Source: Comamonas piscis
GTDB lineage: Bacteria > Pseudomonadota > Gammaproteobacteria > Burkholderiales > Burkholderiaceae_C
Assembly (NCBI RefSeq): GCF_014109725.1
Contig: NZ_CP058554.1
Location: forward strand, 2,914,001-2,978,000
Length of the DNA: 64,000 nt
Direction: 5' to 3'
The position numbers and the translations under genes were made by a program. This document shows, in pieces, positions 19,281 through 27,585 of the stretch; the first letter of the stretch is position 1, and each line of letters begins with the position of its first letter. The notes beneath the pieces were generated by a model. It was given only the letters and a program-made list of their open reading frames with translations. It ran no database searches and was not told where the DNA came from.

Positions 19281-19934
19281 ATGGCTCGGGGCGATGGCTG
19301 CCAGTGCCAGTGGGTACCCTTGGACATGTTGAGGGCGCTATGGCGCCGCTCCGCTCTGCGAGCAGCCTTCTGGTCCCGGCCTTTGACGCCAGAGGAATGG
19401 GCGATGCTGACGCGCTACTTTGCGGAAGTGCCGCACCCTGCCTGGAGGCGCATGCGGCTGCATTTGCGCCGGCTGGGCGATACGCGGCGGGCCCTGTCGT
19501 TCAATGGCGGGTTTTTGTCGATGCCGGCTCGCTGCTTTTCAGGCGCGGACCCCCGGCAGTGTTTGCGCCTGGATGAGCCGCTGATTGCAGGATGGTTGGC
19601 GCATGAGGCTTTTCACCATTGGCAGCGGCTGCAAGGCCGGGCGGTGACCCGCGAGGCGCTGCTACTGCAGTGGCGCTTTTGGCGCCATGGCATCAATCCC
19701 TATGCCTATACGCTCGCCGCATCGCCAGCGGCCTTGCTGGCCCAGTTCCGGCAGGCCCAGGTGGAGCAGCAGGCGCAGATGTGGCAGGACGCGGTAATGG
19801 CCGATATCGCCTGGCGCCAGGCAGCGCCGGGTGCTGAGCAGGCGCAGCTTGCAGCGGCCGCCCAGCGCTGGCACGTGGTGCTGCACCGGGTGCAGATGCA
19901 AGGCAGGGCACAGCCGGGCTCGCCGGTCCCCTAA
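19281..19934 (+). CDS. putative zinc-binding protein with HEXXH motif
   Basis: I do not recognise the family. The 217-residue protein carries HEAFHHWQ with H108, E109 and H112, the HEXXH arrangement of zinc metallopeptidases, preceded by a short LIAGWLA helix and the strand FNGGFLSMPARCFSG. DUF4157-type proteins have a similar layout. No signal peptide is evident; the N-terminus has two cysteines and is Arg/Trp-rich. A purine-rich AAGGGGAA lies about nine bases before the ATG. The acyl-CoA ligase gene follows on the same strand. Proteolytic activity is unproven and a third zinc ligand is not obvious. Confidence 0.65.
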   Translation: MARGDGCQCQWVPLDMLRALWRRSALRAAFWSRPLTPEEWAMLTRYFAEVPHPAWRRMRLHLRRLGDTRRALSFNGGFLSMPARCFSGADPRQCLRLDEPLIAGWLAHEAFHHWQRLQGRAVTREALLLQWRFWRHGINPYAYTLAASPAALLAQFRQAQVEQQAQMWQDAVMADIAWRQAAPGAEQAQLAAAAQRWHVVLHRVQMQGRAQPGSPVP

Positions 19935-20003
19935 GCGACGGGGCTGAGCCCGGGCCGCTGGGCATACTGGCCTGGACCTCGCTTTGAATGTCCGGGACCC
20001 GCT

Positions 20004-21734
20004 ATGAATCCTGCTGCAGACCTGCCTGCATCCGCCGCTCTTTTCGCCACATCACCCCAATGGCCAGGCCGCGTGCCCCGGCGCCTGACCTTGCCGGCCA
20101 CCTCGGTCTGGGACAACCTGGCCATCAACGCCCGGCGCTATCCGGACCATGCGGCGCTGGTGTTTTTTGACCAGACCATCAGCTATAGCCAGATGTGTGC
20201 ACAGACCGAGCGCCTGGCCGCGCACTTGTACCAGCAGGGCGTGCGCAAGGGCGACCGTGTCATCTTGCTGATGCAGAACTGCCCGCAGCTGGTGCTGGCG
20301 CATTACGCCATCCTGCGTGCGAATGCGGTGGTGGTGCCCGTCAACCCGATGAACACTGCCGCCGAGCTGGCCCACTACATCAGCGATGCCGATGCGCGCC
20401 TGGCTATCACCACGGCCGATTTGGCGGCTGCGCTGTGCGAGGCCAGTGCCAGCCTGCCGGCAGCCCAGCAACTGGCGCACCTGGTCATCAGCCTCCTGTC
20501 GGATACCATGCCCGCCGATGCGGCGGCGCAGCCGGATTTTCCGCCTGCCTGGGCGCCGTGGCTGCTGGGTGCCCAGCCCTTGCCGGGCGCTGCGCTGCTG
20601 GGCACCACCACCGTCAGCCGCTGGCTGGATGCCGTCGCCTGCGCAGCCGAGCCACCCGCGTTGGATGTCTCCGCTAGCGATATGGCCATCCTGCCGTACA
20701 CCAGCGGCACCACCGGCCTGCCCAAGGGCTGCATCCATGCGCACAGCCATGTGCAGCATGCGGCGATGGCGGGCGTACTCTGGGGCCGTCAAAGCACGGA
20801 GAGCGTGAATCTGGTCGTGGCGCCGATGTTCCATATCACCGGCATGGTGTCGATCATGCATGTGCTGGTTTGCGCCGGCGCTACCTTGGTGATCATGCCG
20901 CGCTGGGACCGGCAACTGGCGGCTGCGCTGATGGCGCGCTGGCGGGTAACGCACTGGGCCAATATTCCGACCATGGTGGTGGATCTGTTGGCGAGCCCGA
21001 AGCTGGCGCAGATGGACACCCGCAGCCTCGTCTACATGGGCGGTGGGGGCGCGGCCATGCCGCAGTCGGTGGCGCAAAGGGTCAAGGAGGTCTGGGGGCT
21101 GGACTATATCGAAGGCTATGGCATGACGGAGACCTGTGGCGCCTCCCATGCCAACCCCTATGAGCACCCCAAGCAGCAATGCCTGGGCCTGCCGCATATT
21201 GGCATGCAGTCACTGGTGATCGATACCGAGACTTGGCTGCCGGTACCCGATGGCGAGGTCGGCGAGATTGTGGTGCAGGGCCCGCAGGTGCTGCAAGGCT
21301 ACTGGAAGCAGCCTGCCGCCACCGCTGCCAGCTTTGTCGAAGTGGCCGGTCAGCGATTTTTCCGCACCGGGGATTTGGGCTACCGCGATGCCTATGGCTA
21401 TTTCTTTTTGACCGACCGCTTGAAGCGCATGATCAATGCCAGCGGCTACAAGGTCTGGCCGGCCGAGGTCGAGAGCCTTATGTACCGCCACCCCGCGATT
21501 CTGGAGGCCTGCGTGATTGCCGCCAAGGATGACTACCGGGGCGAAACCGTCAAGGCGGTGGTGGTGCTGCGCCAGGGCCAGCAGGGCCTCGTCAGCGCGC
21601 AGGACATCATCGACTGGTGCCGCGAGCACATGGCGGTGTACAAGGCGCCGCGTGTGGTGCAGCTGGTGGAACAGTTGCCCAAAAGCGGCAGCGGCAAGGT
21701 GATGTGGCGCTTGCTGCAGGAGAAGGAACAGTAG
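20004..21734 (+). CDS. acyl-CoA synthetase (AMP-forming, fatty-acid CoA ligase type)
   Basis: A 576-residue ANL-superfamily ligase that activates a carboxylic acid as its acyl-adenylate and then thioesterifies CoA. The P-loop-like motif YTSGTTGLPKG is near residue 232, GYGMTETCG near 371, the hinge region FRTGDLGYRD near 452, and the C-terminal catalytic lysine region is PKSGSGKVMWR near 560. It resembles medium/long-chain fatty-acid ligases, but chain length cannot be read. The start at 20004 gives a family-typical N-terminus. A terminator follows. Confidence 0.92.
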   Translation: MNPAADLPASAALFATSPQWPGRVPRRLTLPATSVWDNLAINARRYPDHAALVFFDQTISYSQMCAQTERLAAHLYQQGVRKGDRVILLMQNCPQLVLAHYAILRANAVVVPVNPMNTAAELAHYISDADARLAITTADLAAALCEASASLPAAQQLAHLVISLLSDTMPADAAAQPDFPPAWAPWLLGAQPLPGAALLGTTTVSRWLDAVACAAEPPALDVSASDMAILPYTSGTTGLPKGCIHAHSHVQHAAMAGVLWGRQSTESVNLVVAPMFHITGMVSIMHVLVCAGATLVIMPRWDRQLAAALMARWRVTHWANIPTMVVDLLASPKLAQMDTRSLVYMGGGGAAMPQSVAQRVKEVWGLDYIEGYGMTETCGASHANPYEHPKQQCLGLPHIGMQSLVIDTETWLPVPDGEVGEIVVQGPQVLQGYWKQPAATAASFVEVAGQRFFRTGDLGYRDAYGYFFLTDRLKRMINASGYKVWPAEVESLMYRHPAILEACVIAAKDDYRGETVKAVVVLRQGQQGLVSAQDIIDWCREHMAVYKAPRVVQLVEQLPKSGSGKVMWRLLQEKEQ

Positions 21735-21753
21735 GCAGTTTGTTGAGAGCGAT

Positions 21754-21782
21754 CAGGCAGCGCTACAGACTGCCTGCTTTTT
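21754..21782 (+). terminator. Rho-independent terminator of the acyl-CoA ligase gene
   Basis: A 7-bp stem CAGGCAG/CTGCCTG (21754-21760 with 21770-21776) is followed by a C and five T residues. It overlaps the last codons of the convergent cupin gene. Confidence 0.7.
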
Positions 21783-22077
21783 CAACCACCAGAATCCGCG
21801 CCTCGCCCTGCGGGTGGGCCACATGCTCGCAGCCCACGCCGGCGTAGAAGATATCGCCAGCGTTGAGTTGGGCCTGCTTCTCCTCGCCTGCTTCTCGCCA
21901 GTGCATCACGACGGTGCCCTGCATCACCGCAAACACTTCTTCGCCGTCGTTGACATGCCAGATGTAGGGCTGGTCCGTCCAGTGCAGGCGGACGCTGGTG
22001 CCATTCATCTGGGCAATGTCCTGGGCGCCCCAAGGGCGCTCAGCGGTAAAGTCTTGGCTGCGGATGATGCGTTGCAT
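21763..22077 (-). CDS. small cupin-domain protein
   Basis: A 104-residue single-domain cupin. The two cupin motifs can be traced: HVNDGEEVFAVMQGTVVMHW in the first half and GDIFYAGVGCEHVAHP in the second, giving a typical small metal-binding barrel. No catalytic role can be assigned. I use the ATG ending at 22077 rather than a GTG at 22089. It lies immediately downstream of the ABC-F gene (19-base gap), so the two may be cotranscribed. Confidence 0.82.
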   Translation of the reverse strand: MQRIIRSQDFTAERPWGAQDIAQMNGTSVRLHWTDQPYIWHVNDGEEVFAVMQGTVVMHWREAGEEKQAQLNAGDIFYAGVGCEHVAHPQGEARILVVEKAGSL

Positions 22078-22096
22078 GGGTCTCAGCACAGGCCGT

Positions 22097-24145
22097 TTAA
22101 GCGGTGGCGTTCAGCTCCTGGCTGATCGCCTCGATCTGCTCAGACAGCTCCAGCCAGCGCTCTTCGAGCTGCTCGATCTCGCCATTGGCGGCGCTCAGCT
22201 GCTTGCCGGCTTCGACAATGTCGGTGCTGGACAGGCCCGCGGTGGCGAGCTTGGCTTCCAGCGCATCGCGCTGCGCGTTGAGCTGGGGCAGCTTCTTGTC
22301 GATTTGCTCCAGCTCTTTCTTGAAGGGCTTGGTCTTGTCGGCCAGTTGCTGGCGGGCCAGTGCTGCAAGGCGTCGCGCTTCCTTGGGGTCACCCAGCGGT
22401 TCTGTCTTGGCGGGGGCAGGCGCTGGCACGGGTGCTGCAACCGGGGCGGCCACCGGCGCGGCAACGGGTGCTGGTGCGGGCGCCGCATCCTTGCTGCGCG
22501 ATTGCAGATCGGCTTGGCGCGCTTCTTCGCGCAGGCGCTTGGATTCGTCCAGCAGGTAGCGCTGGTAGTCGTCCAGGTCGCCATCGAAGGGGCCGACCTG
22601 GCCCCGGCCGACCATCCAGAAGTCCTCGCAGACGGCGCGCAGCAGATGGCGGTCATGGCTGACCAGCATGACGGTGCCGTCAAAGTCGTTCAAGGCCATG
22701 GCCAGCGCTTCACGGGTCGCCAGATCCAAGTGGTTGGTAGGCTCATCGAGCAGCAGCAGGTTGGGGCGCTGCCAGACGATCATGGCCAGCACCAGGCGGG
22801 CTTTTTCTCCACCGCTCATGCTGCCCACGGCCTGCTTGACCATGTCGCCGCTGAAGTTGAAGGTGCCCAGGAAGCTGCGCAAGTCCTGCTCGCGCCCGCT
22901 ATTGCCTTCGCTGCCCATTTCGCGGGCCAGGCGGATCATGTGCTCCAGCGGGTTCTCGCTGGGGCGAAGCACGTCCAGCTCCTGCTGCGCAAAGTAGCCG
23001 ATGTTGAGGCCCTTGCCCTCCGTCACGGTACCGGCCAGCGCCTTCATTTCGCGGGCAATGGTCTTCACCAGGGTCGATTTGCCCTGGCCGTTGGCACCCA
23101 GAATGCCGATGCGCTGGCCTGCCAGCACCGAGCGGTTGACCGCTTGCAAGATGGTGGTCTGTTCGCCGTCCTCGTTCTGGTAGCCAAAAGCGGCATCGCT
23201 GATGGCCAGCATCGGGTTGGGCAGGTTGGCCGGTTCCTTGAACTCGAAGGTGAAATCAGCTTCGGCCAGTACGGGTGCAATCTTTTCCATGCGGTCCAGC
23301 TGCTTGACCCGGCTTTGTGCCTGCTTGGCCTTGCTGGCCTTGGCCTTGAAGCGGTCAATGAACTTCTGCAGGTGGGCCATCTTCTCTTGCTGCTTGGCAA
23401 AGCTGGCCTGTTGCAGTTCCAGCTGCTGGGCGCGCAGTTCTTCAAAGCGGCTGTAGTTGCCGCCGTAGCGCGTCAGCTGGCCGGTCTGGATTTGCAGGGT
23501 GACATTGGTCACCGCATCGAGAAATTCGCGGTCGTGGCTGATGGTGATCAGCGTGCCGGGGTAGCGCTTGAGCCAGGCTTCGAGCCAGACCAGGGCGTCC
23601 AAGTCCAAGTGGTTGGTCGGTTCGTCGAGCAGCAGCAGGTCGCTCGGGCACATCAGTGCGCGGGCCAGCTGCAGGCGCATGCGCCAACCGCCCGAGAAGC
23701 TGTTGACCGGATGCTCCAGCTCTTGCACCTTGAAGCCCAGGCCCAAAATCAGCGCCTGCGCGCGAGGCACGGCATCGTGGGCACCTGCATCGGCCAGATC
23801 GGCATAGGCCTGGGCGAGGGCCATGCCATCGCCCGACAGCTCAGCCGCTTCCAGCTGGGCCTGCACCTCGACCAGGCGGGTATCGCCTTCCAGCACAAAC
23901 TGGGTGGCCGATTCATCGGTTTCGGGCATGTGCTGGGACACCTGGCCCATGCGCCACTGGGTGGGGATGTGGAAATCGCCACCGTCTTCCATCAGCGAGC
24001 CGTTCAGCAGCGCAAACAAGGTCGACTTGCCCGCGCCGTTGCGGCCGACCAGGCCCACGGATTCGCCCGGATTGATGGTGGTGGTGACGCCGTCAAGCAG
24101 CACTTTGGTGCCGCGGCGCAGGGTAATGTTTTTCAGCGTAATCAT
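22097..24145 (-). CDS. ABC-F family ATPase, YheS-like
   Basis: A 682-residue soluble protein with two ATP-binding cassettes and no membrane segments, the ABC-F layout; these proteins act on ribosomes. The first cassette has GRNGAGKST near residue 35, the signature FSGGWRMRLQLARAL and DEPTNHLD. A Lys-rich interdomain linker follows, then the second cassette with GANGQGKST and SGGEKARLVLA. The N-terminus (TLRRGTKVLLDGVTTTINPG) matches YheS best. After the second cassette there is an Ala/Pro repeat linker (about 550-580) and a C-terminal coiled coil. The linker is longer than usual. Confidence 0.92.
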   Translation of the reverse strand: MITLKNITLRRGTKVLLDGVTTTINPGESVGLVGRNGAGKSTLFALLNGSLMEDGGDFHIPTQWRMGQVSQHMPETDESATQFVLEGDTRLVEVQAQLEAAELSGDGMALAQAYADLADAGAHDAVPRAQALILGLGFKVQELEHPVNSFSGGWRMRLQLARALMCPSDLLLLDEPTNHLDLDALVWLEAWLKRYPGTLITISHDREFLDAVTNVTLQIQTGQLTRYGGNYSRFEELRAQQLELQQASFAKQQEKMAHLQKFIDRFKAKASKAKQAQSRVKQLDRMEKIAPVLAEADFTFEFKEPANLPNPMLAISDAAFGYQNEDGEQTTILQAVNRSVLAGQRIGILGANGQGKSTLVKTIAREMKALAGTVTEGKGLNIGYFAQQELDVLRPSENPLEHMIRLAREMGSEGNSGREQDLRSFLGTFNFSGDMVKQAVGSMSGGEKARLVLAMIVWQRPNLLLLDEPTNHLDLATREALAMALNDFDGTVMLVSHDRHLLRAVCEDFWMVGRGQVGPFDGDLDDYQRYLLDESKRLREEARQADLQSRSKDAAPAPAPVAAPVAAPVAAPVPAPAPAKTEPLGDPKEARRLAALARQQLADKTKPFKKELEQIDKKLPQLNAQRDALEAKLATAGLSSTDIVEAGKQLSAANGEIEQLEERWLELSEQIEAISQELNATA

Positions 24146-24156
24146 GAATGGGCTCG

Positions 24157-24162
24157 ATTATC
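24157..24162 (-). promoter_or_regulatory. candidate -10 element (GATAAT) before the ABC-F gene
   Basis: On the minus strand GATAAT ends 11 bases before the ATG, implying a leader of only a few bases. It parallels the hrpA and rlmB promoters. The rest of the 272-base gap up to 24417 shows nothing else I can support. Confidence 0.35.
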
Positions 24163-24417
24163 GCCGCCTTGGGCTTGGCCCAGGGCCCTGGGGGGCATAG
24201 CGGGCTGTGCCAGACGAGCGCAAACGGGCGCGCTGGCCGACCGTGTTGGCAGTCAAAGGGTGCTTGAGGCTAGGTAGGTCAAGGCCTTGTGCGGTTGTAG
24301 GCGGGACTTGTCGTTGAAATCAGTCACATGCTAAGCCTATCCAAGCGGCCAGTGCAGGGCCATACTGCAAGGCGTGGCAAGCGGGTTTTCTGCCATGGCC
24401 ATCACAAGGACCGTGCG

Positions 24418-25293
24418 ATGACAACAGCCTCAGCAATGCAAGGGCGGCCTGCGGCAGACGAGGGCGCCGATGCCGTCAAGCCAGCCAAGGGTCACTGGCA
24501 GCTGGACGATATTGCCTATGCGCAGATCGACCATGCGGCGATCGCGGACGACGAGGACATGTTCTACCTGCTGATGAGCGCGTCCTTTGTCGAGACGGGA
24601 TCAGATACCTATGCCACCAACCTGGGCGCGCACTATGCGCAGTACCCGGACATCCAGCAGTGGCTGGAAGACCGCTGGGAGCATGAGGAACTTCAACACG
24701 GTGCATCGCTGCGCCGCTATGTAGAGACGGTATGGCCCCGCTTTGAATGGCAAAAAGCCTATGACGGCTTTTTTGCCGAGTACGCGCTGCTGTGTACCCA
24801 AGAAGCGCTGCTGCCCGATCCGCGCCTAGAGATGGTGGCGCGCTGTGTGGTGGAGACGGGGACCACCGCTTACTACCACACCTTGCGAGAACTCAGCAAA
24901 GAGCCGGTGCTCACCGGGCTGCTGGGCAACATCCGCAATGACGAGGTGGGCCATTTCAAGCATTTTTTGGGCTATTTCAAAGGCCTACAGGCGCAAGACC
25001 CAGTTGGGCGGCTGCGCATTGCCAGCGCGCTCTACAGCCGCTTGAAGGAGCTGCGCGAGAGTGATTCGGATGTCGCGCTGCGCCATGTGTTTGCGCACAA
25101 GGGCGATCTGTTCAGCGACCGGCAGCGCAGCTTTGACGATGTGGCCCAGCGCATCTACCACCTGATCAGCTCGGGCCTGCCAGCCCAGCTAGCCGTGCAG
25201 ATGCTGCTCAAACCGCTCTTGCTACCGCCCCGTATCGAATCCTGCCTGCACCGGCCCATCAGCCGGCTGGCCTGCCGAATGCTGGCTTATTGA
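24418..25293 (+). CDS. ferritin-like di-iron domain protein
   Basis: A 291-residue cytosolic helical protein. It has two carboxylate/ExxH sets typical of ferritin-like di-iron sites: FVETGSD with EHEELQH (about residues 60 and 85), then VVETGTT with NDEVGHFKHF (about 147 and 180). The pattern resembles the ferritin-like domains of acyl-ACP desaturase relatives. Oxidase or oxygenase chemistry is possible but the substrate is unknown. AAGGA lies seven bases before the ATG, supporting this start over longer frames. Confidence 0.75.
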   Translation: MTTASAMQGRPAADEGADAVKPAKGHWQLDDIAYAQIDHAAIADDEDMFYLLMSASFVETGSDTYATNLGAHYAQYPDIQQWLEDRWEHEELQHGASLRRYVETVWPRFEWQKAYDGFFAEYALLCTQEALLPDPRLEMVARCVVETGTTAYYHTLRELSKEPVLTGLLGNIRNDEVGHFKHFLGYFKGLQAQDPVGRLRIASALYSRLKELRESDSDVALRHVFAHKGDLFSDRQRSFDDVAQRIYHLISSGLPAQLAVQMLLKPLLLPPRIESCLHRPISRLACRMLAY

Positions 25294-25311
25294 GGCTGGC
25301 GGAGCGCCGAC

Positions 25312-26223
25312 TCAGAGCTGCGTGGGTTGCTCTTGCGACCAGTGCATCAGCGCTTCACGGGTCAGCAGCAGCACCTGCTCATCGCCCGCGCTGGTGTCCA
25401 TCCAGAACACCGGCAAGCCAGGGAAGGCGGCTTCAAAGTATTCGCGCTCGTTGCCGATCTCCAACACCAGCACGCCGTCTTCGTTCAAGCGCTGGGGCAG
25501 CGCCAGAATCAGCCCACGCACAAAATCCATGCCATCCTGGCCGCCGGCCAGAGCCAATGCGGGCTCGGCCTGGTATTCGGGCGGCAGGCTGGCCATGCTC
25601 TGGGCATTCACATACGGGGGGTTGCAGAGGATTAAATCCCAGGGGCCGCGCGCCTGCGCCATGCCATCGGATTCGACCAGCTGCACGCGGTCCTGCAAGC
25701 CGTGCTGGTCCACATTGATGCGGGCGACAGCCAGCGCATCGGCCGACAGATCGGCTCCGGTCACTTGCACATCCGGGTAGGCCATCGCTGCCAGGCAGGC
25801 CAGGCTGCCGTTGCCCGTGCACAGGTCCAGCACTTGGCGGGTCTTGTCGCTCAGCCAATCGTCGATACTGCCGTCGGCCAGCAGCTCGGCAATCAGGCTG
25901 CGCGGCACGATGGAGCGCTCGTCGATGTAGAAGGGCACGCCTTGCAGCCAGGCCTGTTGCGTCAGGTAGGCAGCAGGCTTGCGGCTGCGGATGCGCTCGG
26001 CAATCAGCTGCTCCAGCTTGCTGCGCTGCTCGTCGCTGACCGCTTGGCTGGCGACGGAGTCCGCGCTGTCGGGGCTGGTGTCGCTGTCTACCGGCAGGCC
26101 CAGCGACCACAGCACCAGCCAGCTGGCTTCGTCCTGGGCATTGGTCGTTCCATGGCCAAAATGCACGCCAGCAGCGCTCAGGGCAGCTGCGCTGTCATCA
26201 ATCAGGGTGCGGATGGTGGTCAT
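25312..26223 (-). CDS. prmB: 50S ribosomal protein L3 N5-glutamine methyltransferase
   Basis: A 303-residue S-adenosylmethionine-dependent methyltransferase that methylates a glutamine side chain of ribosomal protein L3. The catalytic NPPY tetrapeptide is visible (ILCNPPYVN, near residue 200), preceded by the cofactor-binding DLCTGNGSLACLAA motif. The N-terminal FYIDERSIVPRSLIAELL segment is characteristic of PrmB and separates it from PrmC. It lies downstream of dapE on the same strand with a 103-base gap, which shows no gene or hairpin. Confidence 0.93.
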   Translation of the reverse strand: MTTIRTLIDDSAAALSAAGVHFGHGTTNAQDEASWLVLWSLGLPVDSDTSPDSADSVASQAVSDEQRSKLEQLIAERIRSRKPAAYLTQQAWLQGVPFYIDERSIVPRSLIAELLADGSIDDWLSDKTRQVLDLCTGNGSLACLAAMAYPDVQVTGADLSADALAVARINVDQHGLQDRVQLVESDGMAQARGPWDLILCNPPYVNAQSMASLPPEYQAEPALALAGGQDGMDFVRGLILALPQRLNEDGVLVLEIGNEREYFEAAFPGLPVFWMDTSAGDEQVLLLTREALMHWSQEQPTQL

Positions 26224-26326
26224 GGCTCAACTCAGGCAAAAATCAAAGACCGCCATTGTAGGCCTTCCAAGGCATTCAACCGATGCTGCTTACGGGTGCG
26301 CCAGCCAAGGGCGGCATATGGCGCAG

Positions 26327-27475
26327 TCAGCGCGCCAGGTTTTCAAGCACGCGGCGGTAGATGTTCTTCAGCGGCTCGATATCGGCCACGGCCACGCATT
26401 CGTCGATCTTGTGGATGGTGGCGTTCGACGGGCCGATCTCGATGACTTCCGGGCAGATGTCGGCCACAAAGCGGCCGTCGCTGGTGCCGCCGGTGGTCGA
26501 CAAGGTGGTTTCCAGGCCCACTTCGTCGCGGATGGCCTGCTGCACGGCAGTGACCAGCACGCCAGGTGTGGTCAGGAAGGGCTTGCCGCCCAGGGTCCAT
26601 TTCAGGTCGTATTCGAGCGCGTGGCGCTCCAGGGTGGACTTGACGCGGACCTTGAGGTTCTCGGCGGTTGATTCGGTGCTGAAGCGGAAGTTGAAATCCA
26701 CCACCATCTGGCCGGGAATCACATTGCCGGCACCGGTGCCCGCATGGATATTGCTCATCTGGAAGCTGGTGGGTGGGAAGAACGCATTGCCCTCGTCCCA
26801 CACGGTGTTGGCCAGGTCGCCCAGGGCGCCCAGGGCCTGGTGAATCGGGTTGCGGGCCAGCTGGGGGTAGGCGATATGGCCTTGCACGCCATGGATGGTG
26901 AGCTTGCCAGTCAGGCTGCCGCGCCGGCCGTTCTTGACCATGTCGCCCAATTTCTGCACAGCCGTGGGCTCGCCCACCAGGCAGTAGTCCAGCACCTGGC
27001 CGCGCTGGCGCAGCGCTTCGACGACGACGGCGGTGCCATCGACGCTCGGGCCTTCTTCATCGCTGGTGAGCAAGAGGGCAATATCCAAGGGCGCTGCGGC
27101 GTTCTGGGCCACAAACTCTTCGGCCGCCACCACAAAGGCGGCGATGGAGGTCTTCATGTCGCTGGCACCCCGGCCATAGAGCTTGCCATCGCGGTGCGAG
27201 GGGGTGAAGGGGTGGGAGTTCCACTGCTCCATCGGGCCGGTGGGCACCACATCGGTGTGGCCGACAAAAACGACCGTCTTCGCACCGGCCACACCGCTGC
27301 GGCGCAAGGCCCAGAGGTTGCTGACGCGGAAGCTCTCGGGGCCGCTGTCCATGCGTTCACAGGCAAAACCCAGGGGCTGCAGCAGGTCGGACACCATGTC
27401 CAGACAACCTTCGTCGTTGGGCGTCACGGAGGGGCGGGCGATGAGTTGCTCGGTCAGTTGCAGGGTGCGGGACAT
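26327..27475 (-). CDS. dapE: succinyl-diaminopimelate desuccinylase
   Basis: A 382-residue di-zinc M20 hydrolase that removes succinate from N-succinyl-LL-diaminopimelate in lysine and peptidoglycan synthesis. Metal-binding motifs are FVGHTDVVPTG (near 65), GRGASDMK (near 95), DEEGPS (near 130) with the catalytic acid, and the C-terminal GTSDGRFVA (about 345). The ATG at 27475 matches the usual MSRTLQLTEQLIARPSVTP start. It is separated from dapC-dapD by pilU. Confidence 0.96.
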   Translation of the reverse strand: MSRTLQLTEQLIARPSVTPNDEGCLDMVSDLLQPLGFACERMDSGPESFRVSNLWALRRSGVAGAKTVVFVGHTDVVPTGPMEQWNSHPFTPSHRDGKLYGRGASDMKTSIAAFVVAAEEFVAQNAAAPLDIALLLTSDEEGPSVDGTAVVVEALRQRGQVLDYCLVGEPTAVQKLGDMVKNGRRGSLTGKLTIHGVQGHIAYPQLARNPIHQALGALGDLANTVWDEGNAFFPPTSFQMSNIHAGTGAGNVIPGQMVVDFNFRFSTESTAENLKVRVKSTLERHALEYDLKWTLGGKPFLTTPGVLVTAVQQAIRDEVGLETTLSTTGGTSDGRFVADICPEVIEIGPSNATIHKIDECVAVADIEPLKNIYRRVLENLAR

Positions 27476-27510
27476 ATCGGCGGTACGGTAGGGCGGGGGG
27501 ATAAGCAAGC

Positions 27511-27530
27511 ATGCGGCCCGCAGGCCGCAT
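27511..27530 (-). terminator. hairpin between pilU and dapE
   Basis: An 8-bp GC-rich stem (27511-27518 with 27523-27530, four-base loop) lies between the two genes. There is no U-run after it, so it may be a weak terminator or an RNA-stabilising hairpin. Confidence 0.45.
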
Positions 27531-27585
27531 TCAGCGCAAAGAATCAGGGAGCGGGGGTATTGCCCAAGGGGCAACGGCCGCTATC

